Shown here one piece after another: positions 28,219 to 36,760 of a DNA stretch of 64,000 nucleotides. This DNA is from Salegentibacter mishustinae. GTDB lineage: Bacteria; Bacteroidota; Bacteroidia; Flavobacteriales; Flavobacteriaceae. The stretch spans positions 372,001 through 436,000 of the forward strand of contig NZ_LLKN01000002.1 in NCBI RefSeq assembly GCF_002900095.1, in the 5' to 3' direction. The first letter of the stretch is position 1; the number at the start of each line of letters is the position of its first letter. The position numbers and the translations under genes are program-made. The notes under the pieces were generated by a model that had not been told where the DNA came from, made no database searches, and saw only the letters and a list, made by a program, of their open reading frames with translations.

Positions 28219-29444
28219 TGGATATTGAATTTGTAAGAAACCAATTTCCGGCGCTGGAAAGGGAATTCACTTTTATGGATAACGCAGGCGGTTCACAAAC
28301 TTTAAAAAAAGTAGCAGAACGCATCAGCGGGTATTTATTACATCATAATGTTCAGTTGGGTGCTTCGTATAAAGTTTCCCGTGAAGCCGGGGAAAAACTT
28401 ACCTACGCCACCAAACAGGTAAGTAAATACATAAATGCGGGCAGGCCAGAAGAAGTGGTGATTGGACCTTCTTCTTCTATGCTTTTACGAATTTTAAGTA
28501 TTTGCATAAGCAAACAATGGCAGGAAGGTGACGAGGTAATTGTTACTAATACAGATCATGAGGCAAATGTCTCTCCCTGGACATATTTAAAGGAAAAAGG
28601 AATAAAAGTAAAAATCTGGAAGGCAAATCCTGAAAGCCTGGAGCTGGAAATAAGCGACCTCAACAAATTGCTGACCAAGCGCACTAAGTTGGTAGCCGTA
28701 ACCCACTCTTCTAATATTTTAGGAAGTATAAATCCTATTAAAGAAATTGCAAAAACCGTTCATAAAGCTGGCGCACTTATTTGTGTTGATGGTGTGGCTT
28801 ATGCACCTCATAGACGGGTAGATGTTAGAAAACTGGATGTAGATTTTTATGTATTTAGCTGGTACAAGACCTATGGCCCGCATTTAGCAGTAATGTACGG
28901 AAAGTACAATCAGTTGTACAAAATGGATGGCATAAACCATTATTTTTTCACCAAAAAAGATGTTCCCTATAAATTCCAGCCCGGAAATCTCAACTTTGAA
29001 CTCACTTATAGCTTACTGGGAATTACAGAATATTTTGAACAGCTATTTAAGCACGAATTTCCCAGGGAGAAAAAAATCGATTTTCAGCAAAAAATGGATA
29101 AGATCTTTGAACATATTGGGCGCCACGAAGAGCGAATTAGCAAACCCCTAATTAATTATTTAGCCGAACATCCAGACATTAAAATTATTGGTAAGGATAC
29201 TGCCGATAGGGAACAAAGAGTGCCCACCATTTCTTTCGTACACCATAAAATGAAAAGCGATGAAATTGTTGAAAAAGTAGATGATTATCGTATCGGGATT
29301 CGGTTTGGAGATTTTTACGCTAAAAAATTAATTGAAGATGCAGGTTTAAAAGAAAAGAACGGCGTAGTAAGAGTTAGCCTGGTGCACTACAACTCGCTTG
29401 ATGAAGTAAAAAGATTGATTTGGGTTTTAAAGAAAGTGATTTAG
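28218..29444 (+). CDS. Cysteine-desulfurase-like class V aminotransferase (VC1184-type)
   Basis: The 408-aa PLP enzyme begins MDIEFVRNQFPALEREFTFM and contains NTDHEANVSPW, THSSNILGSINPI, VDGVAYAPHRRVD and SWYKTYGPHLAVMYG, where the Lys is the expected PLP ligand. This matches the cysteine-desulfurase-like subgroup whose substrate is not settled. The usual SufS/IscS catalytic Cys loop is not visible, so sulfur transfer for Fe-S clusters is doubtful. It is coupled by a 1-nt overlap to the S9 peptidase upstream, an uncommon pairing. Confidence 0.88.
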   Translation: MDIEFVRNQFPALEREFTFMDNAGGSQTLKKVAERISGYLLHHNVQLGASYKVSREAGEKLTYATKQVSKYINAGRPEEVVIGPSSSMLLRILSICISKQWQEGDEVIVTNTDHEANVSPWTYLKEKGIKVKIWKANPESLELEISDLNKLLTKRTKLVAVTHSSNILGSINPIKEIAKTVHKAGALICVDGVAYAPHRRVDVRKLDVDFYVFSWYKTYGPHLAVMYGKYNQLYKMDGINHYFFTKKDVPYKFQPGNLNFELTYSLLGITEYFEQLFKHEFPREKKIDFQQKMDKIFEHIGRHEERISKPLINYLAEHPDIKIIGKDTADREQRVPTISFVHHKMKSDEIVEKVDDYRIGIRFGDFYAKKLIEDAGLKEKNGVVRVSLVHYNSLDEVKRLIWVLKKVI

Positions 29445-29453
29445 TACGTTTTT

Positions 29454-29502
29454 AAGGTTTCTTCATTGCGATTCAAACAGGGATCGCAATGAAGAACCTC
29501 TT
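29454..29502. terminator. Bidirectional hairpin between convergent PLP-enzyme genes
   Basis: AAGGTTTCTTCATTGCGAT (29454-29472) is mirrored by the right arm (29483-29502), with a roughly 10-nt loop. It lies between the convergent genes ending at 29444 and 29545 and should end both. Confidence 0.6.
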
Positions 29503-29544
29503 AACTTTTAAACCACTAATTAAGTATTTCTGAGAAAAGTCAAA

Positions 29545-30687
29545 TTACCCCAAAGCTTGCTTCAGGTCGTTTATTAGATCTTCTTCATCTTCAATTCCTA
29601 CGCTTAACCTAATTAGGGAATCTACTACCCCGGTTTTTTCTCTTTCTTCTTTCGGGATAGAAGCATGCGTCATACTTGCAGGATGTCCGGCTAGAGATTC
29701 TACGCCGCCAAGTGATTCTGCCAAAGTGAACACTTTTAAGTTTTCTACAATCTTTGTAGCACTTTCCAGGGTGTTTTCTTTAGTGGTAAAAGAAATCATT
29801 CCTCCAAAACCTTTCATCTGTTTTTTCGCAATATCGTGGTTGGGATGATCTTCAAATCCGGGCCAGTAGACCTTTCCTATTTTTAGGTGTGATCTTAAAA
29901 ATTTCGCTACTGTCTCTCCATTTTCACAGTGACGTTGAATTCTAAGATGCAACGTTTTTATTCCGCGTAAAACCAAAAAGCTATCCTGCGGCCCACAAAT
30001 AGCTCCGCTCGCTTTTTGAATAAAATAAAGTTTGTCAGCTAAGTCTTCATCTCTCACTACCAAACTACCCATTACTACATCGCTATGCCCGCCTAAATAT
30101 TTTGTAGCGCTGTGCATTACAATATCGGCTCCCAGGTCTAGAGGTTGTTGTAAGTATGGAGTGGCGAAAGTGTTATCTACCGCCAGCAACAAATTGTTTG
30201 CTTTCGCGATTTTAGAAACTGCTTCAATATCAATAATATTCATCATCGGGTTAGTCGGCGTTTCTACCCAAAGCAGTTTAGTGTTTTCGTTGATGTAATT
30301 TTCAATATTGCTAGCTTCCCCCATCCCAATAAAGTGGAATTTAATCCCCATCTTTTCAAAAATGGAAGTAAACAAACGATAAGATCCGCCGTATAGATCG
30401 TTCGTGGTAATAATTTCATCCCCAGGTTTAAAAAGCTTTAAAACAGCATCTATAGCCGCAAGACCAGAACCAAATGCAATACCAAATTTACCATTCTCAA
30501 TACTCGCCATAGACTTCTCGAGGGCGGTTCTTGTAGGATTTGCACTTCGTGAATATTCAAATCCTTTGTGGCCACCGGGTGTACTTTGCGAATAGGTAGT
30601 GGTCTGATATATTGGCGGCATTATAGAACCGTATGCCGGATCTATATTTTCCTGGCCTCCATGTATTGTTTTGGTATTAAATTTCAT
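29545..30687 (-). CDS. Cystathionine gamma-synthase / gamma-lyase family PLP enzyme
   Basis: The 380-aa protein (start MKFNTKTIHGG) shows the Cys/Met-metabolism PLP family pattern: YSRSANPTRTALE, FGSGLAAIDAVL, NDLYGGSYRLF, VETPTNPMM, VDNTFATPYLQ, and the PLP lysine in HSATKYLGGHSDVVMG. It makes or cleaves cystathionine in methionine/cysteine interconversion, and the sequence alone does not settle the direction. A longer frame from 30756 is rejected because a promoter (TTG-N20-TACATTTG) lies at 30705-30735, upstream of the chosen ATG. Confidence 0.93.
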   Translation of the reverse strand: MKFNTKTIHGGQENIDPAYGSIMPPIYQTTTYSQSTPGGHKGFEYSRSANPTRTALEKSMASIENGKFGIAFGSGLAAIDAVLKLFKPGDEIITTNDLYGGSYRLFTSIFEKMGIKFHFIGMGEASNIENYINENTKLLWVETPTNPMMNIIDIEAVSKIAKANNLLLAVDNTFATPYLQQPLDLGADIVMHSATKYLGGHSDVVMGSLVVRDEDLADKLYFIQKASGAICGPQDSFLVLRGIKTLHLRIQRHCENGETVAKFLRSHLKIGKVYWPGFEDHPNHDIAKKQMKGFGGMISFTTKENTLESATKIVENLKVFTLAESLGGVESLAGHPASMTHASIPKEEREKTGVVDSLIRLSVGIEDEEDLINDLKQALG

Positions 30688-30704
30688 AAGTCTTCGGTTT
30701 ATAG

Positions 30705-30735
30705 CAAATGTAGCAGACTCATTGTGTTTAAGCAA
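30705..30735 (-). promoter_or_regulatory. Promoter of the cystathionine gamma-synthase-like gene
   Basis: Minus-strand TTG (30735-30733), 20-bp spacer and TACATTTG (30712-30705) fit the Bacteroidota consensus. The -7 box ends 17 bp before the ATG at 30687, which decides the start codon. Confidence 0.65.
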
Positions 30736-30775
30736 AATAGGTTTATCTTTATTCAAGTATTTAACAGCCTCCTAT

Positions 30776-31567
30776 ATGTATCAAAAATTAGTTCCCATTA
30801 TAGCGATTTTTCTCTTATTCACCTCCTGTCGCGAAGAAAAAACTGATTCCCGGGTAAAACAGGTTAAAGGTGATACCGAAGCCTTAAGCTTTTACGACGA
30901 AGGTCTCTTGCCTAAAGATTTTGAGGCCTGTAAAAGCGGAAATTGCCCTAAAATTAGAGTGAATTATTTAAAGTTTAGGGAAGATCGTGAAGCTGCACGG
31001 GCTATGAATCAATATAACGAAAAAATCCTTACTAAAATATTCAATAATACCGAAGAAGACACCAATGCCGAGAATATAAAAGCAGCGATAGAAGAATTTA
31101 TTACTGATTACCAGAATTTTAAAAATGATTTCCCAAGTTCCGAAGCCGGCTACGAAATTGAAATTTCACAATCGGTTTTAAGTCAGACAAAAGATTTACT
31201 GGTATTGGAGACCGATTTCTATATTTTTACCGGCGGCGCTCACGGCTATGGTGCTAAACGCTTTGCTAATTTTGATGTTACTTCAGGCGAATTGCTGGAA
31301 AAAGACGATTTATTTTCAGACCTCGAGGCTTTTAAAGATTTTGCAGAAAAAGAATTCAGAAAAAAATATAAAATTCCGGAAGGAGAAAACATCAATGCCA
31401 AAGGATTTTTCTTTGAAAATGATAAATTTGCGCTTCCGGAAAATATAGCCGTTACCAAAAATCGGGTGATTCTGGTCTATAATCGTTATGAAGCCGCCAG
31501 TTATGCAGAAGGGGAATTGAAATTATCTATTCCGAAGAACAAAGTAGCACAATGGCTTATTTACTAA
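30776..31567 (+). CDS. DUF3298/DUF4163 (RsiV-like) lipoprotein
   Basis: The 263-aa product from the ATG at 30776 has a lipoprotein signal with Cys in LLFTSCREE (about residue 18). The C-terminal part, TDFYIFTGGAHGYGAKRFAN and then LPENIAVTKNRVILVYNRYE, is the DUF3298 region, preceded by a DUF4163-like part. In Bacillus this pair forms the lysozyme-sensing part of the anti-sigma factor RsiV. Here there is no cytoplasmic anti-sigma domain, so a lysozyme-binding role is only a possibility. It is followed by an ArsC-like gene after 11 bp. Confidence 0.85.
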   Translation: MYQKLVPIIAIFLLFTSCREEKTDSRVKQVKGDTEALSFYDEGLLPKDFEACKSGNCPKIRVNYLKFREDREAARAMNQYNEKILTKIFNNTEEDTNAENIKAAIEEFITDYQNFKNDFPSSEAGYEIEISQSVLSQTKDLLVLETDFYIFTGGAHGYGAKRFANFDVTSGELLEKDDLFSDLEAFKDFAEKEFRKKYKIPEGENINAKGFFFENDKFALPENIAVTKNRVILVYNRYEAASYAEGELKLSIPKNKVAQWLIY

Positions 31568-31578
31568 ACTAAACCACC

Positions 31579-31932
31579 ATGAAAAAAGTTTATCACCTCT
31601 CTAGCTGCAACACCTGCCAAAAGATTTTAAAGGAACTGAATTTGCCTGATTCTTTTGAGATTCAGGATATCAAAGAGGAAGAAATCACCAAAGAGCAACT
31701 GGAAGAGATGGAAGCACTTGCAGGAAGTTATGAAGCTTTATTTAGTCGAAGAGCACGCCTCTATCGCGAAAGGGAACTGAATAAAAAAGAGCTTTCTGAG
31801 GCTGATTATAAAGAGCTTATTCTGGATCATTATACTTTTCTAAAAAGACCGGTAATTATCAATAATGATGAAATTTTTATAGGAAATTCTAAGAAAACCG
31901 TCGCGGCGGCCAAAGCAGCCGTGCATGGATAA
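31579..31932 (+). CDS. ArsC/Spx-family thioredoxin-fold protein
   Basis: The 117-aa protein begins with a beta strand and SSCNTCQKIL, placing a CxxC pair at the position of the ArsC catalytic cysteine, and ends with the typical LKRPVIINNDEIFIGNSKK stretch, where RP matches the cis-proline side. Length and pattern fit ArsC-like arsenate reductases and the related YffB/Spx proteins. There is no ars operon nearby, so arsenate is not assured. It overlaps the EamA gene by 8 bp. Confidence 0.85.
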   Translation: MKKVYHLSSCNTCQKILKELNLPDSFEIQDIKEEEITKEQLEEMEALAGSYEALFSRRARLYRERELNKKELSEADYKELILDHYTFLKRPVIINNDEIFIGNSKKTVAAAKAAVHG

Positions 31933-32824
31933 CCAACGTATTTTGGCAATTTTCGCAGCCATTGGCGCAAGTGCGATCTACGGACTCAACCACACGATTG
32001 CCAAGGGCGTGATGCCTACTTATATTGAACCTTTTGGATTTATCTTTTTAAGAGTTTTTGGCGCAGCTGTACTATTTTGGGGAATTAGCTGGTTAGGGCC
32101 CAAAGAAAAGATCGCTACTTCTGACTGGCCAAGAATTTTAGGCTGTGCCGTTTTTGGAATGGCAATTAATATGTTGTTTTTCTTTAAAGGCCTAAGCCTC
32201 TCTACTCCAATTAACAGTTCGGTAATTGTAACGCTGTCACCGGTTATGGTGCTTATCCTGGCTTCTATTCTAATAAAGGAGCGCATAACTTTACTCAAAA
32301 CCCTTGGAATAATTGTTGGTTTAGCGGGGGCTTTGGTATTGGTGCTTTTTAGTACCGATAGTACCGGCAATGCCCCAAACATTCCTTTAGGAAATATTCT
32401 TTTTATAGTAAACGCTTTTAGCTACGGACTTTACCTCATTTTAGTAAAACCACTTACCAAAAAATATCATGCGCTTACTTTAATGAAATGGTTATTTTTT
32501 ATAGGAGTTCTTATCAATTTCCCGATCACCATTAGTGAATTCACCGAAGTAAACTGGACAAGTTTGCCGTTTGATGCTATTTGGAAGATGGCTTTTGTGG
32601 TAGCAGGAACCACTTTTTCTACTTATTTACTTAATATTTATGCTTTAAAACAACTTTCGGCCTCCACTATAAGTGTATTTATTTATCTCCAACCACTAAT
32701 CGCGATTACGTATGCGATTTTGACCGGTGCCGATGAGCTTAATATGGTAAAAGCAGTAGCGGCAATTTTGGTATTCGTAGGCGTTTATATGGTGACCAAA
32801 AAGAAAACCGAAGTTAGGGCGTAG
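31925..32824 (+). CDS. EamA/DMT-superfamily transporter
   Basis: The 299-aa protein has ten membrane helices arranged as two five-helix EamA repeats. The first holds GASAIYGLNHTIAKGVMP and INSSVIVTLSPVMVLILASI, and the second holds TFSTYLLNIYALKQLSASTI and YLQPLIAITYAILTG. Such proteins export or import metabolites such as amino acids. The substrate is not predictable. It overlaps the ArsC-like gene by 8 bp, and the lipoprotein upstream is 11 bp before that, so the three probably form one operon. Confidence 0.9.
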   Translation: MDNQRILAIFAAIGASAIYGLNHTIAKGVMPTYIEPFGFIFLRVFGAAVLFWGISWLGPKEKIATSDWPRILGCAVFGMAINMLFFFKGLSLSTPINSSVIVTLSPVMVLILASILIKERITLLKTLGIIVGLAGALVLVLFSTDSTGNAPNIPLGNILFIVNAFSYGLYLILVKPLTKKYHALTLMKWLFFIGVLINFPITISEFTEVNWTSLPFDAIWKMAFVVAGTTFSTYLLNIYALKQLSASTISVFIYLQPLIAITYAILTGADELNMVKAVAAILVFVGVYMVTKKKTEVRA

Positions 32825-32826
32825 TT

Positions 32827-33529
32827 TTAATCTTCTAGTTTTTCCGCTAGTTTATATAGGTAATTTTTGTTGGCTTTTATTACTGAAAGTGGCGCCGTAA
32901 AAGTGCTAACCCTGCCTATTGTTGGAAAACTTAATTTCCCCTTTGCTATTGAATTTGCAAGGAGTATTTGCAGATAATTATAAGTAAGAATAAATCGCTG
33001 TAATAAATTAGTTTCTTTTCTACGGAAACCCAGTTTTTCTGCAGTCCTGTCGTTAAGAATATAACTTGTACCTTCCAGGGTGATTTTTTCCGCCTCTTTT
33101 TCGCTGAAGGATTCACTAAGCTTCACCAATCCTAAAATATATTGACTTAAAATAAATCTTATACGTTGCTTTCCCTTCCAATTTCTATCAATCATATAGT
33201 AATAGTCAAACAAAGTTCCCCCGTGAATTATTATTCTTCCATCTTTCTCTTTTTCAGTGATAAAAAGTGGAGTGTAGTAGATCAGGTTTCCTTTTTTTCG
33301 ACCTTGAGGCATATCAATAAAAGGTGCCAGGACTGTAAGAATTACGGGAGCTATAAACAGCGGTAAATAATACCATTCAAAGAATAAAGCGGCTAATACA
33401 ATAGCTAGAAATACTAAAAAAGCAATCCCGGAAAATTTAAGGATCTCCCGGGTTTGTTCTTTATCTGATTTTATGTAAAAACTATGTTTTTTGATACGGA
33501 AATTTAAGTATTTCTAAAGAAGGAAGCAT
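32827..33529 (-). CDS. Two-helix membrane protein, frame broken at an A6 run (or non-canonical start)
   Basis: The longest frame with a conventional start runs only from 33312 (MPQGRKKG, 161 aa). The same frame stays open upstream to 33513 and encodes two clear membrane helices (FSGIAFLVFLAIVLAALFF and LPLFIAPVILTVLAPFID), but it has no ATG, GTG or TTG. In the next frame an ATG at 33529 overlaps the stop of the upstream thioesterase (TAATG). It reads MLPSLEILKFPYQK and then hits a stop just after six As (33487-33492). Removing one A joins the frames into about 233 aa. No family was recognised. The cytoplasmic C-terminal half is basic and helical. Confidence 0.65.
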
Positions 33530-34023
33530 TAAAATCCTATTTTTTCCGGATTTAAATGTTTTGGTTTTTTTCCAAACTTCCGGGTATCTTCTTTGGTTAA
33601 AATTTTAAAATCATCGGTATGGCTCAAGCTGTCTAAATTATCGCGCAGCGCTTTTGGAAGTTTTGTGAGTTTTCTTTCTTTTAGATCTATCCAGGCACCC
33701 ATCATCTCACAGCTAGCAAAATTTTGACCATTTTCATCATAAAAATTATGCAAAAATTCAAAGTACATACCGTCTTCGGCAAGGCCTTTTAATTGCAATG
33801 TCACCTTTATAGGTTTACCGGCAAAAACTTCTTTAAAGTAATAGATATGTTCATAAAAGACCACCGGGCCAATATTTTCTCTGGCAAGATCTTCCTGGCC
33901 AAAACCGTTTTCCATTAAGAAAGCCATCCTGGTATGGCTCATAAAATTCACATAAGCCGTATTCGCCAAATGTCTATTTGCATCTATATCACTCCAGCGT
34001 ATTTCAAATTCTTTGGTATACAT
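33529..34023 (-). CDS. Acyl-CoA thioesterase, hot-dog fold (4HBT-like)
   Basis: The 164-aa protein has the hot-dog thioesterase pattern: FEIRWSDIDANRHLANTAYV, where the Asp-x-x-x-His motif is typical of 4-hydroxybenzoyl-CoA thioesterase-like enzymes, followed by HTRMAFL and FEFLHNFYDENGQNFAS. It likely hydrolyses an acyl-CoA in the cytoplasm. Its stop codon overlaps the ATG of the damaged membrane-protein gene. Upstream is a set of overlapping GCATAA/TTATGC half sites. Confidence 0.88.
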   Translation of the reverse strand: MYTKEFEIRWSDIDANRHLANTAYVNFMSHTRMAFLMENGFGQEDLARENIGPVVFYEHIYYFKEVFAGKPIKVTLQLKGLAEDGMYFEFLHNFYDENGQNFASCEMMGAWIDLKERKLTKLPKALRDNLDSLSHTDDFKILTKEDTRKFGKKPKHLNPEKIGF

Positions 34024-34050
34024 TTTCTTCCTATTTTTTAATAAAACTAA

Positions 34051-34074
34051 GCATAAATATTATGCACGCATAAT
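34051..34074 (-). promoter_or_regulatory. Overlapping GCATAA/TTATGC palindromes (operator-like)
   Basis: GCATAA (34051-34056), TTATGC (34060-34065) and GCATAA (34068-34073) alternate and make two overlapping inverted repeats, one 7 bp with a 2-nt centre. They lie 28-51 bp before the thioesterase start, where a repressor would act. ATGCATGCAT-like sites are typical of MarR-type regulators. The regulator is unknown. Confidence 0.45.
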
Positions 34075-34209
34075 TATTTTAAAATTTTTAAGGGACCAAA
34101 TTAAGGTTTAACGCGGTCTTTAGAAGCAAATTCTTTCAAAGCCAATTTGTAACAGATTTAATATCTCACAGAATTATCAACAAGATTATTCACTTAGCAT
34201 AATACTACT

Positions 34210-34217
34210 TAACTTTG
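34210..34217 (+). promoter_or_regulatory. -7 box TAACTTTG before the YheT-like gene, leaderless arrangement
   Basis: TAACTTTG is an exact -7 match, and the ATG at 34224 follows after six bases, the same arrangement as dxs. The TTG at 34215 that would extend the frame is part of this box. Confidence 0.55.
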
Positions 34218-34223
34218 CCCGCT

Positions 34224-35192
34224 ATGCCTATACTCAAAACCGAATATAAAGCTCCCGGGATTTTTAGAAATCCTCACGTATCCAGCATTTATGCTGCAAC
34301 GTTGCGAAAAGTAGACTTTAGTTTTCACACTACAGATCGTATAGAATTAAGCGATGGTGATTTCTTAGATTTAGAACGTGGTTTTTATTCTCCAAAAAAT
34401 GATAAAATCATTATCCTGCTTCACGGTCTTGCGGGCAATGCAAACCGACCTTATATGTTGGGAATGGCAAAACAATTTCAGCATAATGGCTGGGATGTGG
34501 CTTCTATGAATTTTAGGAGTTGTAGTGGAGAAATGAACCGGCTTTATCGCAGTTATCACGGCGGTGCTACCGAAGATCTACAAGCGGTAATTAAACATTT
34601 GCAGCAGGAAAATCAGTATAAAGAAATCGGTTTGATTGGCTTCAGTCTTGGAGGCAATTTACTGCTAAAATATTTAGGCGAGCAAAAAGATATTCCATCA
34701 GAAATTAAATCGGCAGTTGCAGTTTCTACGCCCTGTGATCTTGGTGCGTCCCTGGAAGAACTTAACAAAACACATAATTTTCTATATTCAAAACGCTTTT
34801 TAAAAAATTTAAAAAAGGAATTGCAGCTTAGGCAAACCCATTTTCCTGAAAAAATTAGCAAAGAAGAAATCACACAATGTAATTCGCTACTGGCCATAGA
34901 CGAACTATACACCAGCAAAGCACACGGGTTTAAAAACGCTTCAGATTATTATAAAAAATGCAGCTGTATAGGTTTTCTACCAAACATCACTATTCCTACA
35001 CTTCTGTTAAATGCGAAAAATGATTCTTTTCTTTCCCCAAATTCTTACCCAACAGAAATAGCAAAAAATTCGGAATTTCTTCATTTAGAAACTCCTAAAC
35101 ACGGTGGGCACGTAGGTTATATTCAGCATAATAAAGCCTATTACCACGAAGAAAGAGCCCTAAAATTTATCACGCAGGTTAAACCAACATAA
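34224..35192 (+). CDS. YheT/YbhI-like alpha/beta hydrolase
   Basis: The 322-aa protein has FRNPHVSSIYAATLR near the start, ILLHGLAGNANRPYML (oxyanion region), MNFRSCSGEMNRLYRSYHGG and the nucleophile elbow GFSLGGNLLLKYLGE, ending with KHGGHVGYI, which supplies the catalytic His. This is the EMB8/YheT esterase family, cytoplasmic, with unknown natural substrate. The ATG at 34224 was chosen over an upstream TTG that lies in the promoter. Confidence 0.9.
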   Translation: MPILKTEYKAPGIFRNPHVSSIYAATLRKVDFSFHTTDRIELSDGDFLDLERGFYSPKNDKIIILLHGLAGNANRPYMLGMAKQFQHNGWDVASMNFRSCSGEMNRLYRSYHGGATEDLQAVIKHLQQENQYKEIGLIGFSLGGNLLLKYLGEQKDIPSEIKSAVAVSTPCDLGASLEELNKTHNFLYSKRFLKNLKKELQLRQTHFPEKISKEEITQCNSLLAIDELYTSKAHGFKNASDYYKKCSCIGFLPNITIPTLLLNAKNDSFLSPNSYPTEIAKNSEFLHLETPKHGGHVGYIQHNKAYYHEERALKFITQVKPT

Positions 35193-35259
35193 GCCCGTGG
35201 CAAAAGGCAATTTTCAAAATCAATAACTTCAGAATCTGCAAAATACCCTTTTCCCGGCT

Positions 35260-35288
35260 TTGCCCTGCTATAGAATTGATTATCTTTG
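35260..35288 (+). promoter_or_regulatory. Promoter of the yicC-gmk-nadD operon
   Basis: TTG (35260-35262), an 18-bp spacer and TATCTTTG (35281-35288) match the Bacteroidota consensus. The start codon follows after 20 bp. Confidence 0.65.
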
Positions 35289-35308
35289 CACAAGCTTAAA
35301 AATCACTC

Positions 35309-36166
35309 ATGATTCAGTCAATGACAGGTTTTGGGAAAAGCATAACGCAGCTCCCATCCAAAAAAGTAACCGTTGAAATCAAGTCGCTAAATAGCAAAAA
35401 CCTTGATGTAAACGCCCGAATTCCTTCGCAGTATCGCGAAAAAGAACTCCTGCTAAGAAATACAATTTCAAAATCACTTACTCGCGGAAAAGTAGACTTT
35501 TCCCTTTATGTAGAGGTAACTGGCGAAGAAACTACGGCTTCTGTAAATCGTGGGGTGGTTAAAAATTATATGCAACAATTAAAAAGTATTGTTGACGGCG
35601 ATGAGACCGAATTGCTGAAAATGGCGGTAAGAATGCCTGATGCTGTTACCACCGAACGTGAGGAAATAGACGAATCTGAATTTAAAGCGATTGAAGACGC
35701 GATGATTGAAGCGCTGGAAGAGATCAATCAATTTAGAAAAGACGAAGGCGAAGCATTAGAAAAAGACCTGAAACTTAGAGTGAATAATATTGAAGCTTTG
35801 TTACAGGAAGTTCTAAGAATTGATCCAGAAAGGGTTGTTGCTGTAAAAGAACGTCTAAGAAAAGGAATTGCCGATCTTAAGGAGAATGTAGATGAAAATC
35901 GCTTTGAACAGGAATTGGTTTACTACATTGAAAAATTTGACATTACCGAAGAAAAGGTAAGGTTAGAAAACCACCTTGCTTATTTTAACGAAAGCATAAA
36001 TTCACCGGATTCTAACGGTAGAAAACTGGGTTTTATTTCCCAGGAAATGGGACGTGAAATCAACACGATTGGAAGCAAATCTAACTACGCCCCTATGCAA
36101 CAATTGGTGGTGCAAATGAAAGATGAGCTTGAAAAGATTAAAGAACAACTTTTAAACGTACTCTAA
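35309..36166 (+). CDS. yicC: YicC/YloC family endoribonuclease
   Basis: The 285-aa protein begins IQSMTGFGKS and ends with LGFISQEMGREINTIGSKS, followed by a helical tail, the two signature blocks of the YicC family. Members have been described as endoribonucleases affecting small-RNA decay. SLNSKNLDVNARIP near residue 29 is also conserved. It is immediately followed by gmk with no gap and then nadD, a common Bacteroidota arrangement. Confidence 0.93.
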   Translation: MIQSMTGFGKSITQLPSKKVTVEIKSLNSKNLDVNARIPSQYREKELLLRNTISKSLTRGKVDFSLYVEVTGEETTASVNRGVVKNYMQQLKSIVDGDETELLKMAVRMPDAVTTEREEIDESEFKAIEDAMIEALEEINQFRKDEGEALEKDLKLRVNNIEALLQEVLRIDPERVVAVKERLRKGIADLKENVDENRFEQELVYYIEKFDITEEKVRLENHLAYFNESINSPDSNGRKLGFISQEMGREINTIGSKSNYAPMQQLVVQMKDELEKIKEQLLNVL

Positions 36167-36760
36167 ATGAGCGATGGTAAACTTATCGTCTTCTCGGCAC
36201 CTTCAGGATCGGGAAAAACCACGATAGTCCAACATTTGTTGAAACATAAAGAGCTAAACCTGGAATTTTCGACCTCGGCTACTTCACGTGCTCCAAGGGG
36301 CGAAGAAAAAGACGGACAGCATTATTACTTTTTATCTTTAGAGGACTTTAAAAAGAAGATTAAAAACGATGAATTCCTGGAATGGGAAGAGGTATACCGC
36401 GATAATTTTTACGGCACCCTAAAAAGCGAAGTAGAACGCATTTGGGCAGAAGGTAAAAACGTGATTTTTGATATTGATGTTGTTGGCGGATTGGATATAA
36501 AAAACATCTATCCAGAGAAAACCCTCGCGGTTTTTGTAAAGCCACCTAGCATCGAAGAATTAAAAATAAGGCTGAAAAAGCGCAAAACCGAAACCGATGA
36601 TAAAATAAGCATGCGTGTAGCTAAAGCCTCTATTGAATTGGCTACGGCGCCGCAATTTGATTTTATCATAGAAAATCATCATTTAGGCACAGCGCTTAAG
36701 GAAGCTTACGATCTTGTTGCAAGTTATGTAGGCGTAAAAAATGAAAATAAGGATGAATAG
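36167..36760 (+). CDS. gmk: Guanylate kinase
   Basis: Guanylate kinase phosphorylates GMP to GDP with ATP. The 197-aa protein has the P-loop SAPSGSGKTT (9-18), the GMP-binding block TSATSRAPRGEEKDGQHYYF and the FDIDVVGG Mg/nucleotide region. Length is normal. It follows yicC directly and overlaps nadD by 8 bp, so all three are translated from one message. Confidence 0.97.
   Translation: MSDGKLIVFSAPSGSGKTTIVQHLLKHKELNLEFSTSATSRAPRGEEKDGQHYYFLSLEDFKKKIKNDEFLEWEEVYRDNFYGTLKSEVERIWAEGKNVIFDIDVVGGLDIKNIYPEKTLAVFVKPPSIEELKIRLKKRKTETDDKISMRVAKASIELATAPQFDFIIENHHLGTALKEAYDLVASYVGVKNENKDE

Noticed and set aside
30688-30756. N-terminal extension of the cystathionine gamma-synthase-like protein
   Set aside because: A promoter with -33 and -7 boxes lies inside it, and the extra residues have no family match.
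31579-31932. Arsenate resistance operon
   Set aside because: Only an ArsC-like protein is present. There is no ArsR regulator, ArsB efflux gene or methyltransferase nearby.
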